In this document: positions 17,258 through 23,420 of the stretch, in pieces
Layout: each line of letters starts with the position of its first letter
Position numbering within the stretch: position 1 is the first letter of the stretch
Virus record (IMG/VR): IMGVR_UViG_3300009128_000135
Span: 1-23,420 of that record
Reading direction: 5' to 3' (one strand)
From: a virus
DNA: 23,420 nt
Translations under genes and position numbers: made by a program
The notes under the pieces: model-generated
What the model saw: the letters and a program-made list of their open reading frames with translations, nothing else
What the model was told of the DNA's origin: nothing
Database searches by the model: none

Positions 17258-18202
17258 GTGGCAAGTTTAACATTAGCAGAAGCAGCAAAATATTCACAAA
17301 ATCCGCTTGTACAGGGAGTAATGAAAGAATTTCTAACACCGGATACATTTGCATCTCAAATTCCATTTATTCCGCTTAACGGTGGAAAGGCTCGGTTTTT
17401 CAATCGAGAATTAACTGATGCAAAAACAACCGTAGGTGCTTTGGACGTAGCGGGAACTCCGGTTGCATCACAGGCAACAGTAACACAAATAACTCATATT
17501 CTCGGCAGGCTTGCAGGAGATGCACAGGTTGATAACTTTGAGAGTGTTACACTTTCAGATATTAATGACCAAATGGACGAAGCGATTGCAAAGAAAGCTC
17601 GTGGATTGGGTAGATTGTTTCGGCAATATATAATTAAAGGTTCTGGTACATTTCCGCAGTTTGAAGGTATAGATTCGCTTGTTGATTCAAGCAATATGTG
17701 GAAAGCAGCAGGTACAACTACAGCCGGCGCAGCTATAACTTTTGCACTGTTAGATGAAACAATGGATTTGGTTGTTCAGGATGGAGAGAAAATGTTCTGG
17801 GCAATGGATAAAACCAATATGCGAAAATTGAAAGCTTTATACCGTGCTTTAGGCGGTATAGAACCTGAAAAAGTTGAAATCGGTTGGATTGATCCGATAA
17901 CAGGTGATGAAACCGGTCGTAAAGTAATGAGTTATTCCGGTGTACCTATTTTCAGAAATGATAATATTACGGCAGAATCAACCTATGGCAAAACAGGAAA
18001 ATATCGAGTTTCTTTTGGTATTTTAGACGAAGAAGCTGGACTTGTTGGTATTATGCCACGAGATAATGATCCTGGTGTTCGGTTATTTCCAATCGGACAA
18101 AAAGATGCACTTGGCGAAGAAGCCGAACGTCTTGAGATGTATGTTGGATTGAGTTTAAGTTCAACGAAGGGACTTGGTCAGCTTGTGAATGTATTAAATT
18201 AA
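17258..18202 (+). CDS. Major capsid protein (HK97-fold type)
   Basis: A 314-residue protein after the scaffold. It starts MASLTLAEAAKYSQNPLVQGVMKEF. The layout has an N-arm, then GGKARFFNRELTDAKTTVG, a spine-helix region (AIAKKARGLGRLFRQYIIKG), and later P-domain and A-domain-like parts (EKMFWAMDKTNMRKLKALYRALGG, then SYSGVPIFRNDNI). The end has VGIMPRDNDPGVRLFPIG. This is the pattern of HK97-like capsid proteins from siphoviruses. I use GTG 17258, preceded by AAGGAAGTGATTTTA, an extended Shine-Dalgarno; a GTG at 17249 lies inside that site. A strong terminator follows. Confidence 0.85.
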   Translation: MASLTLAEAAKYSQNPLVQGVMKEFLTPDTFASQIPFIPLNGGKARFFNRELTDAKTTVGALDVAGTPVASQATVTQITHILGRLAGDAQVDNFESVTLSDINDQMDEAIAKKARGLGRLFRQYIIKGSGTFPQFEGIDSLVDSSNMWKAAGTTTAGAAITFALLDETMDLVVQDGEKMFWAMDKTNMRKLKALYRALGGIEPEKVEIGWIDPITGDETGRKVMSYSGVPIFRNDNITAESTYGKTGKYRVSFGILDEEAGLVGIMPRDNDPGVRLFPIGQKDALGEEAERLEMYVGLSLSSTKGLGQLVNVLN

Positions 18203-18211
18203 CAGCAAAAT

Positions 18212-18244
18212 ACAGGGGTATTAATTTACCCCTGTTTAATTTTT
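18212..18244 (+). terminator. Rho-independent terminator after the capsid gene
   Basis: ACAGGGGTA (18212-18220) pairs perfectly with TACCCCTGT (18227-18235) around the loop TTAATT, followed by TTAATTTTT. It would separate a high-level capsid transcript from the genes beyond. Confidence 0.85.
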
Positions 18245-18254
18245 AAGGATTGTT

Positions 18255-18581
18255 ATGAAACCAAGAAAATTTAAAGTAACAAATGTAAATAATTTTACAG
18301 ACCATATAGGTACAATTCCGGTTATTAATAGTATCGCAACTGTTACAGAAGAAAGCCAATTACGTATAATTGATCGCCAAAAAACATTAGGAGATTTCTG
18401 TTTTGAAGAAATCATCGAAAAGCCAAAAAAGATTAAAGCCAATAATATCAATAAATATGATGTTGAAGAACGAAGTAAAGACAATAAAGAAAACATTACA
18501 AAGTCTTCAACCGTTGAGAAGTTTATTAAACGTGGAACTGGTAGCAGGGGTAGACCGAAAAAGCAACGACAAAACTTATGA
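18255..18581 (+). CDS. Small hypothetical head protein with run-on basic tail
   Basis: A 108-residue protein with AAGGATTGTT before ATG 18255. The first 55 residues (MKPRKFKVTNVNNFTDHIGTIP...RQKTLGDFCFEEIIEKP) look like a compact unit. From about residue 50 onward (18403-18581) the same bases are also the start of the glycosyltransferase gene in another frame, where the conserved GT2 sequence clearly lies. The tail here (KYDVEERSKDNKENITKS..., ending RGRPKKQRQNL) is basic and low in structure. Either both are translated, or the tail is a run-on created by the arrival of the glycosyltransferase gene. Confidence 0.55.
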   Translation: MKPRKFKVTNVNNFTDHIGTIPVINSIATVTEESQLRIIDRQKTLGDFCFEEIIEKPKKIKANNINKYDVEERSKDNKENITKSSTVEKFIKRGTGSRGRPKKQRQNL

Positions 18582-19731
18582 TATTATAAAAGGCTATGCT
18601 GATGTGTTATTCTTTTTTGACTTTAAAGATAATTTTTCAGAGATTAGAAACAAATTAATAAAACGATCTTCTGGTGATTGGATATTAGTTGTTGATGGAC
18701 ACGAACTGTTCTTTGATATTGATAAAATTACTCATTTATTGTTAGATTGTCCGCCAAGCGTAGAAGCTTTTGCTTTTTTATTAGAAATGTCCCCGGCTGA
18801 AGGCGGGACTATTGGTCAACAGGTTAGGCTTTTTAAAAACGATGTTAATCGAATATATTATGAAGGATCGGTACACAATAAATTAACAATTGATACTACA
18901 GCAGATTCATACGCAACCGACCTTATTAAAATATATCATGACCGACCGAAAAGCAAAAGAGCCGAACGTTATCCACAACGCAAAAAAATGATAACAGAGA
19001 AGTTTCTAAAAGCATTAGAAAAGAATCCAAATGATGCCAGGGCTAATTTCTATGTGGGGACTTATTATTTATCGACAAGCATTGAGAAAGATAGCTCTGG
19101 AGCGATAACAGATAGTCGAAATGTTGATAAAAAAGTATTAAATAAATCAATACCATATTTAGAAAAATATATTGAAGTATCAGATTTTTATGAGGAAAAA
19201 TATTTAGCGAAATGGTATCTTGCACAAGCTTATTATCATTTAGGGGATGTTGAAAAAACAAAAGAAATTGCCTATGATATGTTTGAACAAATGCACGAAC
19301 TGCCACTGGCACAAGAGATGCTTGGAGAAATATTTTTAAAAGATGGGTTACAAAATAAAGACAATCGAAGTATTGGGCTTGCTGAGTTTTGGTTTCAGAA
19401 TTCACGTAACAAAAAGATACCCTTTGTTAGTTGTTTTTTTCCCAAAGCTTTTTTTACTTATTTACCCTGGGATCGTTTGACGGAAATTTATTCTCGGATT
19501 GGTCGATTGACGGATGCTATTATTGCAGGAGAAGAACTTATTAAATTTCCAGACTATCCGCAAGATAAGCGAAAAGAAATCAATAAATGCTTAGCAGAAT
19601 GGAAACAATTATATCAAGAAAAAACAGGAATAAATTTGAATGAAAATTCTAATCGTAGTCGGTCAAGGGATAGGCAATTTAGTAATGTTCACGCCATTAA
19701 TAACGGCGATAAGCAAACTGTACAAAACTAA
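18403..19731 (+). CDS. Family 2 glycosyltransferase with TPR-like C-terminus
   Basis: A 442-residue protein. Residues 13-58 match the GT2 nucleotide-sugar fold: PIISINMMLKNEVKTIKKTLQSL, then VDRKSNDKTYDII; residues 92-101 (DWILVVDGHE) carry the metal-binding D98/H/E motif region. FSEIRNKLI at 78-86 is the usual phrase before it. The C-terminal half has tetratricopeptide-like helices (NPNDARANFYVGTYYL, KYLAKWYLAQAYYHLGDVEKTKEIAYDMFEQ). The start is TTG 18403, with TAGGAG nine bases upstream inside the previous gene; the first 179 bases overlap that gene. The last 92 bases overlap the GT9 gene, where its tail (residues 412-442) has no GT character. It probably adds sugars to virion proteins, phage DNA or host surface. 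Confidence 0.85.
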   Translation: MKKSSKSQKRLKPIISINMMLKNEVKTIKKTLQSLQPLRSLLNVELVAGVDRKSNDKTYDIIKGYADVLFFFDFKDNFSEIRNKLIKRSSGDWILVVDGHELFFDIDKITHLLLDCPPSVEAFAFLLEMSPAEGGTIGQQVRLFKNDVNRIYYEGSVHNKLTIDTTADSYATDLIKIYHDRPKSKRAERYPQRKKMITEKFLKALEKNPNDARANFYVGTYYLSTSIEKDSSGAITDSRNVDKKVLNKSIPYLEKYIEVSDFYEEKYLAKWYLAQAYYHLGDVEKTKEIAYDMFEQMHELPLAQEMLGEIFLKDGLQNKDNRSIGLAEFWFQNSRNKKIPFVSCFFPKAFFTYLPWDRLTEIYSRIGRLTDAIIAGEELIKFPDYPQDKRKEINKCLAEWKQLYQEKTGINLNENSNRSRSRDRQFSNVHAINNGDKQTVQN

Positions 19732-20539
19732 AGTTGATCTTTTAGTAATTCCGACCTGGGAAGGGTCAAGTTCTATTCTTAAGAATGATGAGTTTGTATA
19801 TGAGATATTTGGAGATAAAAATCCTAAATTTACATATAAGTATGATCTAATGATTGAAACCTGGTGGGGTGTCAATAATGTAAAAATATCATTTGATTGC
19901 AAAAAAGTTATTACAGCAAAACAACCAAACTATTTCAATCAACACGAAATAGAATATAATATGGATTTAGCTCGTGAGTTGGGATGGGAAGGAGAAACTC
20001 CGAAACAGTGGGTGAATCATAACAAATTACCAAAATTGAAATTAAAAGTTAACAGTAGAATCGGTATTCATTCAGGGTGTTTTGGCGGGGTGTGGAAAAA
20101 AAAGAAATATCCACATTTTTATGAATTAATTTCTGAACTTGCAAAAGATAATTTGATTTTGAATTTTGGTTCTGAAAAAGAAAAGATAGTTAATAATGAT
20201 GGATTATTAGGTGATTTATTTGTTGAGTATGCTGGAAATTTAGATTTGCAAGGAACCATTGATTTGATGACATCTTGCGATTATTTTATTTCAAACGATT
20301 CTGGATTAATGCACATAGCGGACGCTTTAAATATTCCGTTGATTGCTTTGTTTGGACCAACGTTAATAACAAAGAATCGACCTATAAATGAAAATAGTAA
20401 TGTTTTAGTAAATACAATGACATGCCAACCATGTCAATATACAGAAGATTTTAATAGATGTCAAGACAACAAATGTTTACAATTTAAACCAGAAATGATA
20501 ATAAATTATATGAAAAAATTAAATTGGATAAGTGATTAA
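19640..20539 (+). CDS. Family 9 (heptosyltransferase-like) glycosyltransferase
   Basis: A 299-residue protein of the ADP-heptose:LPS heptosyltransferase family. VVGQGIGNLVMFTPLITAI at residues 6-24 is the N-terminal signature; IGIHSGCFGGVWKKKKYP at 141-158 starts the second domain; ISNDSGLMHIADALNIPLIALFGPT at 217-241 is the nucleotide-sugar-binding region. Four cysteines near the end (C262, C265, C274, C279) match the usual tail. It starts at ATG 19640 within the end of the GT2 gene (92-base overlap). GT2 plus GT9 together suggest a two-step sugar transfer. The acceptor is not known. Confidence 0.85.
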   Translation: MKILIVVGQGIGNLVMFTPLITAISKLYKTKVDLLVIPTWEGSSSILKNDEFVYEIFGDKNPKFTYKYDLMIETWWGVNNVKISFDCKKVITAKQPNYFNQHEIEYNMDLARELGWEGETPKQWVNHNKLPKLKLKVNSRIGIHSGCFGGVWKKKKYPHFYELISELAKDNLILNFGSEKEKIVNNDGLLGDLFVEYAGNLDLQGTIDLMTSCDYFISNDSGLMHIADALNIPLIALFGPTLITKNRPINENSNVLVNTMTCQPCQYTEDFNRCQDNKCLQFKPEMIINYMKKLNWISD

Positions 20540-21541
20540 ATGGCAAGACCATTTTATTGTAATATAACGAGCGATCTCCAAGATGTCTATGCAGAGATTG
20601 AACAATATGCAAGCACAAGGTTTTCATTAAAGGGCTTTGAAGTGCATAGCGCTGGTGGTTCAATTTATAAATCCTACAATACTGGACAAGTAAATGAATT
20701 GCTTGATGATGGTGTACGTCTTACAGAAGTTTCTACAATTGCTTCAATAGATGCGATCTCAAAATGGTATTATGACTCTACCAATGATATTCTATATGTT
20801 CGTAATTCAGATTCAACTGATCCCGATAGTTCGGAAACTGAAAAAGGATTTGATTGGGAAGTTGTAAAAACAAGAGCAAGGGATAAAGCGCAGGATGAAA
20901 TTGACGGATTACTTGATGCCAGATTTCCACGACCCATTCCACAAATGAGACAATATCACGCTACTGATTATAATTATGATATAGGTCTTGTTAAGTCTTG
21001 TGCATTATTTACTTGTGCAAATATTCTTAATATGTTTGGTGATTTTGATGAAGCTAAAAAATTAAGAGATCAAGTTGTAAATAGCGAAACCAGTGATGGT
21101 ATTATTGACAAGTATAATAATGGGCGGATGCGATTTAGCTGGGAAACTACTCCTGATGAATTAGCAAGCTATAATATAGAGCAGGATGTCAGTAATACCG
21201 GAACTGGCTTCATTGAATTATTTGGACGTTATGGGGGGGCTGAAGATATTGAAGACCCGCTTGTTGATTGGGATTTGGGTGATGAGGTTTGGCAAATTGA
21301 AATTGATACCGCAGGTGCTACCGGAACGGCAACTTTTAAATGGTCTCGTGATGACGGGGCTACTTATGAAACAACATTGAAAGCAACAAATTATGAATCA
21401 ATTAGTTTAGGGGCTGGAATTAAAGTTAAATTCTGGGATAGAGATGGTGCATTTGTTTTAAGTGATAAATGGCGAATATTTTTATTTACAGATCGTAGAG
21501 AAGATATTGTTCAGCCGCCAACTGTGATATTGAGAGGATAA
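20540..21541 (+). CDS. Head-tail connector-like protein with beta-sandwich C-terminus
   Basis: A 333-residue protein starting at ATG 20540, immediately after the GT9 stop, with AAGTGATTAA ahead. The N-terminal two-thirds has YCNITSDLQDVYAEIEQY, IDAISKWYYDSTNDILYVRNSD, and then RARDKAQDEIDGLLDARFPRPIP, which matches the helical core of gp6/DUF1320-type connector proteins. From about residue 215 a beta-rich domain (GYxxG-like GRYGG, then WQIEIDTAGATGTATFKWSRDDGATYETT and IKVKFWDRDGAFVLSDKWRIFLF) is typical of an extra immunoglobulin-like domain on phage structural proteins. Position after capsid supports a neck role. Confidence 0.7.
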   Translation: MARPFYCNITSDLQDVYAEIEQYASTRFSLKGFEVHSAGGSIYKSYNTGQVNELLDDGVRLTEVSTIASIDAISKWYYDSTNDILYVRNSDSTDPDSSETEKGFDWEVVKTRARDKAQDEIDGLLDARFPRPIPQMRQYHATDYNYDIGLVKSCALFTCANILNMFGDFDEAKKLRDQVVNSETSDGIIDKYNNGRMRFSWETTPDELASYNIEQDVSNTGTGFIELFGRYGGAEDIEDPLVDWDLGDEVWQIEIDTAGATGTATFKWSRDDGATYETTLKATNYESISLGAGIKVKFWDRDGAFVLSDKWRIFLFTDRREDIVQPPTVILRG

Positions 21542-21542
21542 T

Positions 21543-21842
21543 GTGGTAAAAAAAGTTAAGATTGGAAGTTCTATATTTAATGTGAATTATGTTGATGGGT
21601 TAAAAGATGGGAATGATAGTTTATATGGTCATATTGAATATAGCGATTTAATAATTACAGTTAATAATAAACATCACAAAAGACAACAAGAAAAAACAAT
21701 ATTACATGAAATGGTTCACGCAATGGCAGAAGAAAATCAAATAAATTGGAATGAAAAAAAAATAATCGTTATAACAAATATTTTAATGTCTTTAATAATA
21801 GATAATAAACAATTTTTTAAGGATGTTTTAGATGGCAGTTAA
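21543..21842 (+). CDS. Small HExxH metallopeptidase-like protein
   Basis: A 99-residue protein starting with GTG 21543 behind AGAGGATAAT; the ATG two bases earlier opens only a two-codon frame. TILHEMVHAMAEENQI (residues 52-67) has the HExxH zinc motif of short ImmA/IrrE- or SprT-like peptidases, and a downstream acidic residue (E60 or E61) might be the third ligand. It could cleave a phage structural protein or a host regulator. Family members of this length are found beside neck genes in other phages. A short overlap (11 bases) joins it to the next gene. Confidence 0.6.
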   Translation: MVKKVKIGSSIFNVNYVDGLKDGNDSLYGHIEYSDLIITVNNKHHKRQQEKTILHEMVHAMAEENQINWNEKKIIVITNILMSLIIDNKQFFKDVLDGS

Positions 21843-22266
21843 TTACACTGATAATATAATCGAAAGACTTGTAAAAATATTAAAAGCTGAATTTAAAACG
21901 TCTATTAATGTTTTTAAAACAGATCGACCGGATATACATAAAAAGTCTATTTGCTTAACAGAAGGATTAGGAATAAATGAACATACTTGGGCACCTGATA
22001 TTTTAGTTGATAGATTTGCAATTGATATAATTTTAAGACACCCCTGGCAAAAAGATGAAAATAAAAAAGAATGGTTAAATAAAGATTTACATAAAATTAA
22101 AGTTTCGATATTGGGTAGTAGGTCAGATTCAATAACTAATTGGTTTAATGGATTGGTTAATGATTCTGATCCGATAGAAATTGAAAATGACGAAGAAGAC
22201 AAACCGAAATTCTGGAAAAAAATACTACATTTTAGTTGTTTGATAGCTTATGACAGAACGGAGTAA
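21832..22266 (+). CDS. Putative tail/head completion protein
   Basis: A 144-residue protein overlapping the previous gene by 11 bases. It reads INVFKTDRPDIHKKSICLTEGLGINEHTWAPDILVDRFAIDIILRHPW in the first half and a polar helical-to-strand second half (DPIEIENDEEDKPKFWKKILHFSCLIAY). The order after the connector and before the tail tube matches a tail-terminator-type protein, which has similar length and a mixed alpha/beta fold. The assignment is by place and shape rather than by a motif. Confidence 0.5.
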   Translation: MAVNYTDNIIERLVKILKAEFKTSINVFKTDRPDIHKKSICLTEGLGINEHTWAPDILVDRFAIDIILRHPWQKDENKKEWLNKDLHKIKVSILGSRSDSITNWFNGLVNDSDPIEIENDEEDKPKFWKKILHFSCLIAYDRTE

Positions 22267-22269
22267 CTT

Positions 22270-22452
22270 ATGAACAAACCAGACAAAAAAATAACAGTAA
22301 CTGCAAAAGATGGTTTTATACAACGTAGATTGCGTACAATTGCAGGATTAAAAAAGTCAGATTTTAGAAAGTTAAAACGTGGTGAAAAAGTAAAAATAGA
22401 TAAATATTTATTTGAACGTCATCAAGATATATTACAAAAGGAAGTGATTTAA
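22270..22452 (+). CDS. Small basic hypothetical protein
   Basis: A 60-residue very basic protein (MNKPDKKITVTAKDGFIQRRLRTIAGLKKSDFRKLKRGEKVKIDKYLFERHQDILQKEVI), 3 bases after the preceding stop. A strand, helix and second strand or helix can be seen. No motif recognised. The very end encodes the Shine-Dalgarno of the next gene, AAAGGAAGTGATTTAA. Confidence 0.55.
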   Translation: MNKPDKKITVTAKDGFIQRRLRTIAGLKKSDFRKLKRGEKVKIDKYLFERHQDILQKEVI

Positions 22453-23420
22453 TTGGCAATGACAATCTATACAAGTTTAGACGAACAATGGTGCTTTGCT
22501 GAACAAACAACTTGGGGAACAGCAGTTGCGGATTCGGCTGCCGGGCTTGGAATTTTAACAGAAGGATTTGGCGTAAATTCTGAAATTAATTTCAGGAATC
22601 CACCGAGAGCAAGGGCACAACGATATAATACTCTTGCAGATATGCAAGCAGATCAAAAAGGAGTTGTATATCAAACTGAAGGAATGAATACACCGGCAAC
22701 ACTTACACAATTAGATGTTTTGCTTTATGGATTAATGCAAAGCGTTACTGAAAGTTCTGGTACTCCATTTGAAAAGACTCTTATTTTTCCACAAACTCAA
22801 CCGGATTTTAGTAATAATGCTGGTGAGTTTTTTACAATGTGGAATGCTCAACAAGTAGCATCTACTGATGCAAAATTACATGATGCTATTATATCAGAAT
22901 TAACTTTAACTTGTGCACCTGATGCAAATGAAGGTGAATTATGGGTTGCTCCTGTTTTTATGGGATTGAATCATTCTGATGTAGCTAATTATTCAGGAAC
23001 GATAACATATCCATCTTTGGCAGCTGCAAATCAATATTATTTTTATGATGTTATAACTGTTACATTGGGTGGAGATGCATGTATATTAGGGGATGGTGGT
23101 GTAACAATGACGTTACGAAATAATGCCAGAAAAATAGGTCAAGCATCAGGCATACCGCAAAATTTTGCATTACCACGATATGAAGCTGAATTAACTTTTA
23201 ATATATTGTGGGACGGTACAGCACGAAATTTAATGGCAGATGCAAAAGCAGGAACTACAGTTGCATTTGTTCTTACATGGGGAAGCTCTGGGGTAAGTGG
23301 ACATTTATCATTTACAGGATCAGCAAAAATAAACAATGCTGTTAATATTATTCATGCAATTGAAGGAAATTTTGTTGATGTTAATTTAACAGCAGGCGGC
23401 ACATTTGGAAGTACAGAACC
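22453..23420 (+). CDS. Major tail / tail tube-like protein (3' partial)
   Basis: The frame begins at TTG 22453 (MAMTIYTSLDEQWCFAEQTTWGTAVADSAA) after AAGGAAGTGATTTAA and runs off the right edge, giving 322 codons so far. An in-frame ATG at 22459 is the alternative start. The beta-rich, Thr- and Gly-rich sequence (ELTLTCAPDANEGELWVAPVF, VITVTLGG, AELTFNILWDG) and position after the completion genes fit a tail tube or major tail protein. No single motif is decisive. Confidence 0.65.
   Translation, partial: MAMTIYTSLDEQWCFAEQTTWGTAVADSAAGLGILTEGFGVNSEINFRNPPRARAQRYNTLADMQADQKGVVYQTEGMNTPATLTQLDVLLYGLMQSVTESSGTPFEKTLIFPQTQPDFSNNAGEFFTMWNAQQVASTDAKLHDAIISELTLTCAPDANEGELWVAPVFMGLNHSDVANYSGTITYPSLAAANQYYFYDVITVTLGGDACILGDGGVTMTLRNNARKIGQASGIPQNFALPRYEAELTFNILWDGTARNLMADAKAGTTVAFVLTWGSSGVSGHLSFTGSAKINNAVNIIHAIEGNFVDVNLTAGGTFGSTE

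Noticed and set aside
21843-22202. Reverse-strand frame of 119 codons
   Set aside because: Long minus-strand frames here and elsewhere mirror the AT-rich + strand genes; none has a binding site or recognisable motif.

Overview
The window is a segment of a tailed double-stranded DNA phage (Caudoviricetes) or prophage. It is strongly AT-rich, all convincing genes lie on the + strand, genes are packed with many ATGA and TAATG overlaps, and a packaging/head module runs in standard order: small terminase, large terminase, portal, minor head protein, scaffold, major capsid protein, connector, completion proteins, then a tail protein cut by the right edge. No sheath gene is visible, so a siphovirus-like virion is likely but not proven. 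The host cannot be named. Good Shine-Dalgarno sites, ordinary -35/-10-like sequences and Rho-independent terminators argue for a conventional low-GC bacterial host.

Layout. 1-2840: the end of one gene, an HNH endonuclease, then a run of small genes (several zinc ribbons, a Lar-like restriction-alleviation protein, two small membrane proteins). GC-richer imperfect hairpins with shared terminal boxes separate them. 2970-5271: small early genes of mostly unknown role, ending with a family X (Pol beta-like) nucleotidyltransferase and a zinc ribbon, closed by a terminator at 5301-5331. 5335-7771: three direct repeats, a good promoter, then a second set of small genes (SH3-like protein, ribbon-helix-helix protein) ending in a DUF932-type gene interrupted by an in-frame TAA, closed by a terminator at 7790-7823. 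7853-12454: packaging genes and portal. 12444-14066: an insert of a radical SAM/SPASM-like enzyme and an HNH endonuclease between the portal region and the minor head gene. 14066-16399: minor head, completion and small proteins. 16400-18244: a strong terminator-like hairpin ahead of scaffold and capsid genes, with another terminator after them. 18255-20539: a small head gene overlapped by two glycosyltransferases (GT2 and GT9). 20540-23420: connector, metallopeptidase-like and completion proteins, and the start of a major tail or tube-like protein.

The most unusual part is 785-2690. At least five elements carry a 5' box close to GTCARRCTAAC at the 3' end of a small gene. Four elements carry a matching 3' box close to GTTARYTTG, one of them without a clear 5' box. 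In the three best cases the interiors are self-complementary with single-base bulges. This resembles the architecture of integron attC sites separating promoterless cassettes, though the boxes do not match the canonical consensus and no integrase is visible. Other points of note are the nonsense codon in the DUF932 gene, the radical SAM enzyme in the head operon, the out-of-phase overlaps around the glycosyltransferases, and a likely attenuator before the capsid genes.

All calls were made by reading the sequence and its translations; no database search was run, and family names rest on recognised motifs.
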